A program made the translations under genes and the position numbers. Source: Agrilactobacillus yilanensis (GTDB lineage: Bacteria > Bacillota > Bacilli > Lactobacillales > Lactobacillaceae). Taken from it: a stretch of 64,000 nucleotides of DNA. The notes under the pieces were generated by a model, which saw nothing but the letters and a program-made list of their open reading frames with translations, did not search any database and was not told the origin of the DNA. Positions within the stretch are counted from its first letter, which is position 1. Each line of letters starts with the position of its first letter. Below are positions 9,138-17,936 of this stretch, one piece after another. The stretch lies in the NCBI RefSeq assembly GCF_003946725.1, contig NZ_RHOY01000014.1:24837-88836 (forward strand), read 5' to 3'.

Positions 9138-10022
9138 ATGGATTTACGCGTTTTACGTTATTTTTTGGCGGTTGCTCAGGAAAAAAACATCACCCATGCC
9201 GCTAAGCAACTACTCATTTCACAGCCAGCGCTGTCAAAACAACTTGCAGATTTGGAACAAGAGCTAGGCACCCCGCTTTTTGTGCGGGGACATCGGCAAA
9301 TAACTTTGACTGAATCTGGAGAATACCTTAGAGCTAGAGCCATGGAATTGGTCGATTTAGCAGATAAAACTGTCGCTAATATTGCCACAGAACAAGTTAT
9401 CGGCGGGGAACTATCCATTGGTGCTGGTGAAAGTGTTGGGATGCAAAGAATTATGAATATTACCAGTGATATCATGCTGGACTATCCCGATGTGAAAATC
9501 CGCCTTGTCAGTGGCAACGCTGAAGAAATTGAAGCACAACTCACCAAGGGGATTTTAGATTTCGGGGTCATCATGGGCGAACGGCCATTAGAACAATATA
9601 ATCACTTGCAATTACCAGAATATGATCGCTGGGGCATTGTTATGCGTAAAGATGATCCCTTAAGTCGCCTTGAACAAATCCAGCCTGAAGACCTGAAAAA
9701 TCGACCGCTGCTTGTTTCTGAACAAGCAATTCAAGATCATCGTTTCCAAAGTTGGTGGGGGAATACCGGCTCTGCTATTCCGATTGTGGGGACCTATACT
9801 TTAATTTTTAATGCAAAGCTTTTAGTCAAAAATAATCGTATTTATCTATTAACCTTCGAGCACTTAATTGAGGACTCAACCTCTGAAGCATTGGTTTTTC
9901 GACCGCTTAAACCAGAAGTAACTGAACCTATTACTGTCATTTGGAAGAAAAACACGGTGCAGTCAAAGGTCGCCGAATTATTCATTAACCGGCTCAAAAC
10001 TAACCTAAAATCTTTGGCTTAG
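9138..10022 (+). CDS. LysR family transcriptional regulator
   Basis: DNA-binding regulator of 295 residues, starting at ATG 9138 after ACTGGAGGG; the upstream ATG overlaps this site. The N-terminal winged helix is clear (MDLRVLRYFLAVAQE, THAAKQLLISQPALSKQ, LGTPLF). The C-terminal part is a periplasmic-binding-like effector domain; the effector is unknown. It is divergent from the acyltransferase-SDR-hydrolase operon across a 113-bp gap, the usual arrangement for a LysR regulator and its target. The gap contains an ATAC-N14-GTAT inverted motif that could be a binding site (weak). Confidence 0.93.
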   Translation: MDLRVLRYFLAVAQEKNITHAAKQLLISQPALSKQLADLEQELGTPLFVRGHRQITLTESGEYLRARAMELVDLADKTVANIATEQVIGGELSIGAGESVGMQRIMNITSDIMLDYPDVKIRLVSGNAEEIEAQLTKGILDFGVIMGERPLEQYNHLQLPEYDRWGIVMRKDDPLSRLEQIQPEDLKNRPLLVSEQAIQDHRFQSWWGNTGSAIPIVGTYTLIFNAKLLVKNNRIYLLTFEHLIEDSTSEALVFRPLKPEVTEPITVIWKKNTVQSKVAELFINRLKTNLKSLA

Positions 10023-10037
10023 GCGCTTTAAAAAGCC

Positions 10038-10085
10038 AAAAAAATAGCCTCACGCCAGCTTAAAATACTGGAGTGAAGCTATTTA
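10038..10085. terminator. Terminator between lysR and wecB
   Basis: A hairpin of about 15 base pairs (AATAGC-TCACGCCAG against CTGG-GTGA-GCTATT), with seven A on the plus side, gives a strong T-run terminator for wecB on the minus strand. It may also serve the convergent lysR gene. Confidence 0.85.
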
Positions 10086-10108
10086 CTATTTAATGATACT
10101 CAAAATGA

Positions 10109-11254
10109 TTATGGTTCAAAGCTTTGCGGCTTGACGTCAGTTTGTTTGAAATAATAACGCATTGCCTCTAGGATTCGTTCGGCTGCATGACCATCCCCAT
10201 AAGGATTTTTGGCCTGCGCCATCTTATCGTAGGCTGCTTTATCTTCTAACAATGCCAACATCCCTGCTTCAACCGCTGCCGCCTGTGTGCCGACAAGTTT
10301 CAAAGTCCCAGCCGCAACACCTTCTGGCCGCTCCGTTGTATCCCGCAGAACTAAGACGGGTTTGCCTAAGGAAGGCGCTTCTTCTTGCACGCCCCCAGAG
10401 TCTGTCATAATAAAGTAGCTGCGTGCTGCTAAATTGTGAAAATCTACCACATCCAGCGGATCAATCAAATGAATCCGAGGATGATTGCCCAAAATATCAT
10501 TGGCTGCTTCTTGAACTACTGGATTCAAATGAACCGGATAAATAATTTCCACATCATCATGTTGTTCAACCACTGACCGCATCACCTTAAAGACGCGCCG
10601 CATAGGTTCGCCTTGATTTTCCCGGCGATGCATCGTCACTAAGATGAGGCGTTTTTTAGGATCAATCAAATCCAAAATATCATGATGATAATCTTTAGAA
10701 ACCGTTTGTTTCAGAGCATCAATTGCCGTATTCCCAGTGATGAAAATCTCTGATTGGGGATGATTTTCTTTTAGCAGATTAGCCTGACTTTGCGTGGTTG
10801 GCGCAAAATAGAGATCACTTAAAACATCCGTTAGCTGCCGATTCATTTCCTCTGGATAAGGGGAATATTTTTGCCAAGTCCGTAAGCCCGCTTCCACGTG
10901 ACCAACTTTCACTTGATGATAAAAAGCACTAATACTAGCCGCAAAAGTAGTTGTCGTGTCCCCATGAACTAAAACAATATCGGGCTGTTCTGCGGCAATT
11001 ACCTTATCTAAGTTCAAAATAACATTACTCGTAATATCGCTTAACGTCTGCCGGTTCTTCATAATATCCAAATCGTAATCCGGTGTAATATGAAAAATTT
11101 CTAAAACTTGATCCAACATTTGTCGATGCTGGGCAGTCACTGTTGTGATCGTTTCAAATTGATCTGGGCGCTGATTTAACGCTAATACAAGTGGGGCCAT
11201 TTTAATCGCTTCTGGTCTTGTGCCAAAAACGGTCATAACTTTAATTTTCTTCAA
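10109..11254 (-). CDS. wecB: UDP-N-acetylglucosamine 2-epimerase (non-hydrolysing)
   Basis: Interconverts UDP-GlcNAc and UDP-ManNAc, feeding teichoic acid linkage units or polysaccharide synthesis. 381 residues. Seen: FGTRPEAIKMAPLV at the N-terminus, VHGDTTTTFA, HVEAGLRTWQKYSPYPEE and the C-terminal nucleotide-binding stretch TDSGGVQEEAPSLGKP with RDTTERPEG. The start is TTG 11254 with AAGGAG upstream. Single gene with its own terminator; the neighbouring TetR gene is on the same strand but separated by about 80 bases. Confidence 0.96.
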   Translation of the reverse strand: MKKIKVMTVFGTRPEAIKMAPLVLALNQRPDQFETITTVTAQHRQMLDQVLEIFHITPDYDLDIMKNRQTLSDITSNVILNLDKVIAAEQPDIVLVHGDTTTTFAASISAFYHQVKVGHVEAGLRTWQKYSPYPEEMNRQLTDVLSDLYFAPTTQSQANLLKENHPQSEIFITGNTAIDALKQTVSKDYHHDILDLIDPKKRLILVTMHRRENQGEPMRRVFKVMRSVVEQHDDVEIIYPVHLNPVVQEAANDILGNHPRIHLIDPLDVVDFHNLAARSYFIMTDSGGVQEEAPSLGKPVLVLRDTTERPEGVAAGTLKLVGTQAAAVEAGMLALLEDKAAYDKMAQAKNPYGDGHAAERILEAMRYYFKQTDVKPQSFEP

Positions 11255-11333
11255 AATAAATCTCCTTGACTCTAAAAATTAATACTAAATTGTATTATAC
11301 ATCATCTATAAATCATCAGATAATGGGTACGCC

Positions 11334-11936
11334 CTATGATACCATATGTTCTTGTATTGCATCGTCTGAAGCTGTGCCAGCCGTTCGAATAGTAGTTTCA
11401 ATTTGTGATTCGATAAATTGAATCATTTGCGCTTGTGTCAAATCAATATATTCTGCAGAGTAAAGCGTTGCGATCCCCGTCGCTGCAATCCAGCAGTGCA
11501 AAATAATTTCATTTTTCAGCTTGTCAGGCAGCGCTTTCATCTTTTCGTCAGCAGCCATTTTTTCATAAGCCGTTTCGTAAACAAAATCGCGCATGGCACT
11601 CACCCCAAAGTGATCATCCACAAAAATAGCCTGATATAGTGCCCGATTCGTCCGAGCTAAGTCAATATGTGCTAAAAAGATATTCACTAGCGCGTTGTCA
11701 TAATAATGCTGACTGTAAACTTTTGTTTGTAAATAATTTTGTACCTTTGCTAAAACTGTGTTTTTCAAATCTCCCATACAAGAGAACTCCAAATAAATGG
11801 GTTGTGTTGAACAGTTCATAAATTTTGCTAAATTACGTGCTGTAAAATTTGAAAAGCCTTGTTCAACTACTAAATCAAATGCCGCATTCAAAATATTGTC
11901 TCTCGTAATCGTCTTTTTCCGAGCCAAAGAACTCAC
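11334..11936 (-). CDS. TetR family transcriptional regulator
   Basis: One-component repressor. The helix-turn-helix is seen as ITRDNILNAAFDLVVEQG, then FTARNLAKFMNCSTQPIYLEF. The C-terminal ligand domain is all-helical and unassigned. Start uncertain: GTG 11936 (AGGCGG seven bases upstream, 200 residues) or TTG 11927; the frame upstream of these is open but lacks support. It is divergent from the M29 aminopeptidase gene, so one or both may be under its control. Confidence 0.88.
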   Translation of the reverse strand: MSSLARKKTITRDNILNAAFDLVVEQGFSNFTARNLAKFMNCSTQPIYLEFSCMGDLKNTVLAKVQNYLQTKVYSQHYYDNALVNIFLAHIDLARTNRALYQAIFVDDHFGVSAMRDFVYETAYEKMAADEKMKALPDKLKNEIILHCWIAATGIATLYSAEYIDLTQAQMIQFIESQIETTIRTAGTASDDAIQEHMVS

Positions 11937-12259
11937 CCTTTTTCCGCCTGAGTTACCCCAGGACAAATTTCCATGCATGTTATAATCTTATCATATCTGT
12001 AAATCTCTAAAATAACAATATTTTTATGTTTTTTTATTAATATTTTGTGTAACTAATATCAAGTATAAATATTTTACGATATATCAGATACCCTTTACTA
12101 ACTATTCGTAAATAGCGGTTCTATACCAACACACAAATAATAACACACAGATCACCATTTTTTAAACAAAAAAATTGTGTTAAATGTCGCAAATTATCCC
12201 GTTATTTTAACAAGTAGATAACAGAATTAAATTCCAACCAATTTTAAAGGAGTCTTTTT
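11937..12259. promoter_or_regulatory. AT-rich divergent intergenic region with inverted repeat
   Basis: This gap separates tetR from the aminopeptidase gene and is very AT rich. I see no gene in it. At 12161-12184 an imperfect inverted repeat (TTTAAACAA, five bases, TTGTGTTAAA) is a candidate operator for the divergent TetR protein. Several short AACACA direct repeats lie just upstream of it. Confidence 0.35.
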
Positions 12260-13495
12260 ATGTCTCAACCTACCTTTAATCAACAATTAAAAAAATATGC
12301 CCAGTTAATCGTCAAAACCGGGATTAATGTCCAGGCTGGTGATACCGTTGTCCTGCAAATTGCGGTTACTCAAACACAGCTGGCACATCACATTGTTCAG
12401 CAAGCTTATACTCTAGGGGCTGCCGAAGTTTTAGTCGTTTGGGCTGATTCTTTCGTCCAAAAGCAATTGCTCACCCAAGCCGACAAGACCCGCTTAACCG
12501 CTCAACCCGATTACCGTAAAGCAGAAATCGATTACTGGCTCAGTCATCAAGCTAAACGTATTTCTGTCATGTCCACTGCACCAAATGCTTTAGCCGATGT
12601 TGATCCTGAGCGCATTCATCTTTTTCAAACTGCCGCTGGCCAATTACAGCAAACTTTGCGTCGAGCCACTCAAAATAATGATGTCAGCTGGACTGTTGTC
12701 GCTGCAGCAGAACCTGACTGGGCGCAAATTGTTTTCCCAGATTTAACACCAACCGCTGCCGAAGCGGCCCTTTGGCAAGAAATTTTTAAGACAACCCGCG
12801 TCGATCAGCCGGATCCTGTACAAGCTTGGGCGGCCCATGATGCTCAATTACGGCAAAAAGCGACTTGGCTCAATGACTTACAGTTTGATGCCCTGCACTA
12901 TCAAGCACCAGGTACGGATTTAACCGTGGGCTTACCTAAAGCTCATTTTTGGTCCGCAGCCAGCAGTCAAAATGCCCACGGCCAACGATTTATGGCTAAT
13001 ATGCCCACGGAAGAGGTCTTTACCGCCCCGGATCACCGGCGCATTGACGGTACCGTTACGGCCACAAAACCCTTGAGTTACGCCGGTCAAATGCTAGATG
13101 GTCTCGAATTTACCTTTAAAGCAGGTCAAGTTGTTCAGGCCACCGCCAAAACTGGGCAGACGCTGTTGACGCAACTTTTATCCACCGATGATGGTGCCAA
13201 AAGTCTCGGTGAAGTGGCGCTAGTTCCAGTGACATCTCCAATCGCCCAAGCTGATTTAGTTTTCCACAATACATTATTTGACGAAAATGCCTCAAATCAT
13301 TTGGCTTTAGGGTCAGCCTACCCATTTTCAATTAAAGCGGGCACAAAAATGAATCCGCTGGCCCTGCAAAAAGCGGGTCTAAATCAAAGTTTGATTCATG
13401 TGGATTTCATGGTAGGCTCTGAACAAATGGCTATTGATGGCTTAACTAAAACCGGTCAGGTAGTTCCTATCTTTAGAAATGGCACTTGGGTCTAG
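12260..13495 (+). CDS. pepS: M29 family aminopeptidase
   Basis: Cytosolic metallo-aminopeptidase of the M29 (AmpS/PepS) family, releasing N-terminal residues from peptides. 411 residues, normal for the family. Metal-ligand regions seen near the C-terminus: NMPTEEVFTAPD, GEVALVP, ENASNHLALGSAYPF and IHVDFMVGSEQM. The ATG start has AAAGGAGTC upstream. It is monocistronic; a weak AT-rich hairpin follows. Casein-type peptide use is known for such enzymes in lactic acid bacteria, but the true role here is inferred. Confidence 0.94.
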   Translation: MSQPTFNQQLKKYAQLIVKTGINVQAGDTVVLQIAVTQTQLAHHIVQQAYTLGAAEVLVVWADSFVQKQLLTQADKTRLTAQPDYRKAEIDYWLSHQAKRISVMSTAPNALADVDPERIHLFQTAAGQLQQTLRRATQNNDVSWTVVAAAEPDWAQIVFPDLTPTAAEAALWQEIFKTTRVDQPDPVQAWAAHDAQLRQKATWLNDLQFDALHYQAPGTDLTVGLPKAHFWSAASSQNAHGQRFMANMPTEEVFTAPDHRRIDGTVTATKPLSYAGQMLDGLEFTFKAGQVVQATAKTGQTLLTQLLSTDDGAKSLGEVALVPVTSPIAQADLVFHNTLFDENASNHLALGSAYPFSIKAGTKMNPLALQKAGLNQSLIHVDFMVGSEQMAIDGLTKTGQVVPIFRNGTWV

Positions 13496-13506
13496 CGGAT
13501 ACTGTC

Positions 13507-13535
13507 AAAAAATGTAAGTTGATCGCACATTTTTG
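13507..13535 (+). terminator. Weak terminator-like hairpin after the aminopeptidase gene
   Basis: AAAAATGT pairs with ACATTTTT across an 11-base loop. The stem is almost all A:T, so termination strength is doubtful. Confidence 0.3.
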
Positions 13536-13618
13536 CAAGCTGGTTTAATCAAAATCCATCTACAATAAGATTACCTAATTAACGCTGCTGCGCTACGGCA
13601 CTCGGAGGTGATCTCATA

Positions 13619-14863
13619 ATGATACTCAAAATATTGTTGCTGATTTCTTTAATTTATTTTTTGATTCTGTTATTTTGGTTTGTTGGCATGGGCTCTGTAG
13701 CACTTTACAAAAGCCGTCATCTCAGCAAACACTATGACATTAAACAACCGCATCAATTATTTTTATTTGTTCCGGCCCTTAACGAACAGGCTGTCATTGT
13801 GGACACGATCACATCAGAACTCAAACAATTGCGTTTATTGCCCACCAGTATTGCACCGTGTTTTGTCATTATTGATGACGCTTCTAACGACGGTACCACC
13901 GAAATTTTACAACAGCTATCTGACCCATTGTTATATGTCATCCATCGCAAAAAGCCACAGGCACAAACTGGTAAAGGGGATGCTTTAAACGATGCTTTTC
14001 AAAGGGTTCAGCAGACTTTTAAACCGGATCAACAAGCTATTTATGGTGTCTTAGATGCGGATGCCTTCATGGCGGCAACAGATCTCGAGAATGTAATTTA
14101 CTGTTTTGAAAATCGGGATGTTCAACTGATTCAAACAAATATCGGGATGTCTAATTACAATGATAATTGGATTACCCGCGGCCAGGACTTTGAATTTTTT
14201 GCCAATAATGCCTTAATTCAAAGCATCCGTAACATCACCCATACTGCGATTGCTTCTGGCAATGGTCAGTTCATGACGCAGTCTTATTTAGACGCTGTCA
14301 CTTGGGGCAATAGTTTGCTTGAGGACTGCGAGTTCACCATTCGTGGTTTTTTAAAAGGTTATCAAACTTACTTTTTAAGAAGCGCCATCGTTTACCAGCA
14401 GGCGATTGATGAACTGCGGCCGTTAATGACCCAAAGAACCCGCTGGTGCCAAGGTTCCTTGCAATGCATCCCCCGTTATTTAGGCGCCCTTATTTTTTCT
14501 AAAAAAATGATGCTGATTCAAAAATTAGATATTATCTTGTTTTTACTTGTGCCTATAGCCGGGATTACTTTTATTATTAGCAACACGGTTTCCATTTTTG
14601 TTCAGCTTTGGCTTATGTATTTATACCGTTATTTCATAGTTTTGATGATTTTGATGGTTATTGTTTTTCTTTTTTGGTGTTACTTAGTTTATATTTATAG
14701 CTATCGAGCCCATCAGCAAAGAGTCATTTCCGCCTTTTTCTTTTTTGTTTTAAATACTTGTTTATCAGCTATCCCTTTTCGTGCTTTGGGGCGTTTAGCC
14801 TTGAATCGCAAAGATTGGGTTAAAACCGTGCACAAAGTTAATACGCCGATGGATTCGATTTGA
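13619..14863 (+). CDS. Processive family 2 glycosyltransferase, membrane bound
   Basis: Membrane glycosyltransferase of the cellulose/hyaluronan/poly-GlcNAc synthase type, 414 residues. Order: an N-terminal membrane helix (residues 2-25), a cytosolic GT-A domain with FVPALNEQ, IIDDASNDGT and LDADAFM, the acceptor-side acid in LLEDCEFT, the processivity motif QRTRWCQG, then three or four C-terminal membrane helices. All key residues are present. Start: ATG after a strong GGAGGTGATC. It stands alone and no export or partner genes are next to it, so the polymer made is unknown. Confidence 0.92.
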   Translation: MILKILLLISLIYFLILLFWFVGMGSVALYKSRHLSKHYDIKQPHQLFLFVPALNEQAVIVDTITSELKQLRLLPTSIAPCFVIIDDASNDGTTEILQQLSDPLLYVIHRKKPQAQTGKGDALNDAFQRVQQTFKPDQQAIYGVLDADAFMAATDLENVIYCFENRDVQLIQTNIGMSNYNDNWITRGQDFEFFANNALIQSIRNITHTAIASGNGQFMTQSYLDAVTWGNSLLEDCEFTIRGFLKGYQTYFLRSAIVYQQAIDELRPLMTQRTRWCQGSLQCIPRYLGALIFSKKMMLIQKLDIILFLLVPIAGITFIISNTVSIFVQLWLMYLYRYFIVLMILMVIVFLFWCYLVYIYSYRAHQQRVISAFFFFVLNTCLSAIPFRALGRLALNRKDWVKTVHKVNTPMDSI

Positions 14864-14870
14864 TGGTTTA

Positions 14871-14897
14871 AAAAAGGCTAATCTTAGCCTTTTTTTA
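14871..14897. terminator. Bidirectional terminator
   Basis: AAAGGCTAA-TC-TTAGCCTTT flanked by A and T runs, between the convergent GT2 and GNAT genes. Confidence 0.88.
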
Positions 14898-14902
14898 ATT
14901 AC

Positions 14903-15331
14903 TTAATTAGCTCGCTGCCAAGTCATTTCAAATTCATTTTCACCAGTTGTTTCATCAATATCCTCTTCATGGATTTTAAAACCAGCCCGCTTGTAAAAAT
15001 TAACAGCATGTTGGTTTTTTTGATAAACATGTAGGGTTATTCGGGCATGATCGGCTTTAACTGCTGCCAATAGCGCCTGCCCAATGCCTTTTGATTGTGC
15101 TGCTGATGCAACAAAAATACCCGCTAAATAATCTGCCATCAAACCGGCAAAACCTAAAATTTTCCCATCTATTTCATAAACGTAGATATCAGCTTGCCCC
15201 AGCATTGCCCTAGTTTCTTCATAATGACGCTGCCAGTAATCTTGGGGCACAAAATTATGGGCTTCAAAATTCCCATTTAACCAAATTGTCATGATTTGAG
15301 GTTCATCTGCTACTTGCGCTTGTCGAATCAT
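14903..15331 (-). CDS. GNAT family N-acetyltransferase
   Basis: Acetyl-CoA dependent acetyltransferase of 142 residues, substrate unknown. Start ATG 15331, nine bases after GGGGAG; an in-frame TTG three codons upstream is less likely. The acetyl-CoA binding motif A is seen as AGIFVASAAQSKGIGQALL and the C-terminal block as NFYKRAGFKIHEEDID. The overall pattern resembles ribosomal-protein or aminoglycoside-type GNATs, but no substrate can be assigned. Confidence 0.9.
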   Translation of the reverse strand: MIRQAQVADEPQIMTIWLNGNFEAHNFVPQDYWQRHYEETRAMLGQADIYVYEIDGKILGFAGLMADYLAGIFVASAAQSKGIGQALLAAVKADHARITLHVYQKNQHAVNFYKRAGFKIHEEDIDETTGENEFEMTWQRAN

Positions 15332-15488
15332 TGCATTCAACTCCCCTTGTAATTGTATGACTTTCAGAAAATAAACCTTACCTATTTTTACTGAACAATA
15401 AAATTTTATTATTCAGACTACAACTACTTCCAAAGCATATTATACACATTCACCTTGTGCGTCATTAAAATATCTTAGCGCTGGCGTA

Positions 15489-15596
15489 TCAGCCAGTAAA
15501 TCGTGTTTTTAGTATCCGTAATCGCCCAATGACCATCCCCAAAAGCCAGCGTATTTTCCCTAAACGGCGCTTGCTTTTATAATGCGATAAAATCAT
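15489..15596 (-). CDS. Possible small basic peptide (35 codons)
   Basis: The 360-base gap between the GNAT gene and tRNA-Arg holds a short frame that begins ATG (15596) with a near-perfect AAAGGAG six bases upstream. The 35-residue product is strongly basic (many K and R) with a hydrophobic middle (WLLGMVIG). Another frame across the same bases also stays open for about 30 codons (ending WLIRQR), so the stretch could instead be the remnant of a larger gene. Not recognised. Confidence 0.25.
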   Translation of the reverse strand: MILSHYKSKRRLGKIRWLLGMVIGRLRILKTRFTG

Positions 15597-15626
15597 AATT
15601 TCTCCTTTTCTTGCACCAAATAATAC

Positions 15627-15661
15627 AAAAAAAGTGTTGGCAGATTTTTATTCACCAACAC
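15627..15661 (-). terminator. Terminator after tRNA-Arg
   Basis: AGTGTTGG pairs with CCAACACT, followed by seven T on the minus strand, 40 bases after the tRNA 3' end. Confidence 0.88.
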
Positions 15662-15700
15662 TCTAAACTATAAAACGAGTTATTCATTTATTTCTTTTAG

Positions 15701-15774
15701 TGTCCCCGGCCAGAATTGAACTGGCGACCTACCGCTTAGGAGGCGGTTGCTCTATCCTGCTGAGCCACGGAGAC
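15701..15774 (-). tRNA. tRNA-Arg (anticodon CCU)
   Basis: Full cloverleaf read on the minus strand: acceptor GTCTCCG with CGGGGAC, D arm GCTC..GAGC, anticodon stem ACCGC/GCGGT with loop CTCCTAA (anticodon CCT, decoding AGG), and T arm GCCAG-TTCAATT-CTGGC. The discriminator base is A; CCA is not encoded. A terminator follows. Confidence 0.96.
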
Positions 15775-15833
15775 AAAATAAAAGTGACAGTACTAAATAT
15801 TTTGCCACTTTCTAGAATATTTGTAAAGTTTTC

Positions 15834-16247
15834 TTAGTAAGATTCCTCGATTTGATTCCAAATTCGACGTAAATTGCGTTTATGCATATTGTCTAAAAAA
15901 GTCTCTTTTAATTTTTCTTTTGCGCGATCAAAAAGGCCACTGGTTACAATGTTTTCTGAATAAGTCAATTCAAAAGATTGATCATTCAAAGGTTTTAAGT
16001 CATAACTAACTGCCGTCTTAACCGCCTCTACTTCGGACGTAAAGTGGTAGCTGCGATCTGGGACAACTTTAGTAATCGTTACGATATTGTCCTCATTATT
16101 AGACATCTTTCGAATGTATTGCAAACCTTGCAATTGATCCAAACGAACACTTTGACCTTTGTAGCGCTGAACATCATATAAAACTGGGTCAATCAGCATC
16201 TTATAGAAAAATGTCGTTGGAATATTGAGTACTTGTTTTAGTTCCAT
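15834..16247 (-). CDS. DUF3284 domain-containing protein
   Basis: 137 residues from ATG 16247, eight bases after GGAGTG. It resembles DUF3284 proteins of lactobacilli, which often sit in cellobiose-type PTS operons. The START-like alternation of strands (NIVTITKVVPDRSYHFTSE, SFELTYSENIV) and the C-terminal helix FLDNMHKRNLRRIWNQIEE fit that family. It lies 26 bases downstream of a lactose/cellobiose-type IIA gene on the same strand. The biochemical role is unknown. Confidence 0.75.
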   Translation of the reverse strand: MELKQVLNIPTTFFYKMLIDPVLYDVQRYKGQSVRLDQLQGLQYIRKMSNNEDNIVTITKVVPDRSYHFTSEVEAVKTAVSYDLKPLNDQSFELTYSENIVTSGLFDRAKEKLKETFLDNMHKRNLRRIWNQIEESY

Positions 16248-16273
16248 AGCAATCACTCCATGTTTGTCAAAAC

Positions 16274-16606
16274 TTACTGTTTTGCTTGTCGTTGATATAA
16301 AGTAATAAACTCATCAGCCAAGTCACGAATCGTAATCGCATTCATCAAATGATCTTGGCCATGAATCATGAGTAATGTAATATTCACCGGTTCTCCACTA
16401 GCTTCAGCGGTCAACAGGGCTGTTTCTTTAGTGTGCGCTTCTTTAATATAAGTATCCGCCTCAGCCAATTTAGCGGCTGCCGTTTCAAAGTCTCCCATTC
16501 GTGCTGCTTTAATTGCAGCCATTGCACTACTTCTAGCATTACCGCCATTCACGATCAAATTCATTGCAGCATCTAAGTTTTCGTTGCTCTGTGTGTTTGA
16601 TTTCAT
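16274..16606 (-). CDS. PTS lactose/cellobiose-type IIA component
   Basis: Phosphocarrier IIA of the Lac/Cel PTS family, about 110 residues, mostly helical. The phosphorylated histidine lies in MIHGQDHLMNA, matching the family's HxQDHLM block, and the trimer-forming helix NLIVNGGNARSSAMAAIKAA is clear. Start: two adjacent ATGs at 16609 and 16606 follow GAGGGG; the second has better spacing. No IIB or IIC gene is nearby, so this IIA must serve a permease encoded elsewhere or has another role together with the DUF3284 protein. Confidence 0.9.
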   Translation of the reverse strand: MKSNTQSNENLDAAMNLIVNGGNARSSAMAAIKAARMGDFETAAAKLAEADTYIKEAHTKETALLTAEASGEPVNITLLMIHGQDHLMNAITIRDLADEFITLYQRQAKQ

Positions 16607-16671
16607 CATGAATCCCCTCATTTGATTAAAAATTAGCTTCATTTCGTCCTGGGTAAATTATACACCAGTTC

Positions 16672-17919
16672 TTACTTTTTTTGTTTTGGCTTACCTTTAT
16701 TTTTTCGTTGCCTTAGATGTTTATTTTTCTTAACTGGTTTTTCTGCCGATTTTGCAACTGGCGCTGTTGTTGTTTTAGCTGCTTTATTTTTAGCCTTTTT
16801 AGCCGTTGTCCCAGCAGCTGGCCGCTTCGTTGTCAAATGACCGTCTACTAAATAAACTTGCTGTAGCGCAACTTCTGTACCTAGTTGTTGCTGCAATAGC
16901 CGGCGATCATGATCATTGCCCAAACTTAAAACAGTCCCTTGTTTATGCATCCGTCCTGTACGGCCGCTACGATGAATATACTCCGTCTTACTTTCTGGCA
17001 GATCATAGTTAATGACCATAGATAAATCTTCAATATCTAATCCACGGGCCGCCACATCGGTCGCCAACATTAAATTCAATTTGTGTTTTCTAAAATCTTG
17101 CAGTGCTAATTGCCGCCGCTGAGCATCCTTACGGCCATCCAAAATCGCTGTATTAACCCGCCAATCTTCTAAAATATGATTGGTTTTGATCAGTTGATTT
17201 TTTTGTCTGAAAAAAGCAACACCATAAAATGACTTTTGTCGACTTAATTCTTTTAAAACAACCGCTTTGCCCCGGGGACTCGTCTGTAAAAAGAGGTGCC
17301 GTACCTTACTGGTATGCACTAACTGCTGCCGGGTATCAATGGTTGTCAGCTGAATACGATTAGCCTTAGCAAACTCCGTCACCGCTTGTGATGTTGTGGC
17401 ACCAAAGAAACCTACTTGTAATGGTTTTGGTAAATGATCCAACACCATCTGTAGTTTTTCTTGGCCATTTTCAAACAGCAGCGCATCGGCTTCATCCAAA
17501 ATCAACGTTTTAAGTTGTTTACTCTTAACTTTATTTTTATTGAGCAACTCCATCAGTCGCCCTACTGTGGCAATGATAACTTCGGGTTTTGCCTTTAGTT
17601 TTTCAATTTGCCGCTGCACATTGGCATTTCCGGTAACCACCGTTTGTTTTAAACCCAAAGCCTGTACAAAAGGCTGAATCGCTGCCCGCATTTGATGGGC
17701 TAATTCTTGAGAAGAGACTAAAATGATTAATTGTAAGCCGGAGCCAGCCTCAATATTTTGTAAAATTGGTAGACTAAAAGCTAAGGTTTTCCCGGTACCG
17801 GTTGGGGCTAAGCCTTGTAAAGACTGTCCTGATGCCAATGGTTCAAAAACTTTGGCTTGAATTTCTGTAGGTTGGTCAAACCCTTGCTGATGCCATGCTT
17901 CTGTGATAGTTTCGTTCAT
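16672..17919 (-). CDS. DEAD-box ATP-dependent RNA helicase
   Basis: RNA helicase of 415 residues. Seen: Q-motif region (GFDQPTEIQ), Walker A APTGTGKT, motif II LDEADALL, FFGATTS at motif III, ATDVAARGLDIEDL and HRSGRTGRMHKQG at motifs V and VI. A lysine-rich tail of about 50 residues follows and should bind RNA. The order and size resemble CshB/YfmL-like helicases of Firmicutes, without certainty about which. It begins 17 bases after the Gfo/Idh gene, so the two are likely cotranscribed. Confidence 0.93.
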   Translation of the reverse strand: MNETITEAWHQQGFDQPTEIQAKVFEPLASGQSLQGLAPTGTGKTLAFSLPILQNIEAGSGLQLIILVSSQELAHQMRAAIQPFVQALGLKQTVVTGNANVQRQIEKLKAKPEVIIATVGRLMELLNKNKVKSKQLKTLILDEADALLFENGQEKLQMVLDHLPKPLQVGFFGATTSQAVTEFAKANRIQLTTIDTRQQLVHTSKVRHLFLQTSPRGKAVVLKELSRQKSFYGVAFFRQKNQLIKTNHILEDWRVNTAILDGRKDAQRRQLALQDFRKHKLNLMLATDVAARGLDIEDLSMVINYDLPESKTEYIHRSGRTGRMHKQGTVLSLGNDHDRRLLQQQLGTEVALQQVYLVDGHLTTKRPAAGTTAKKAKNKAAKTTTAPVAKSAEKPVKKNKHLRQRKNKGKPKQKK

Positions 17920-17936
17920 TAATTTTTTAAACCTTT

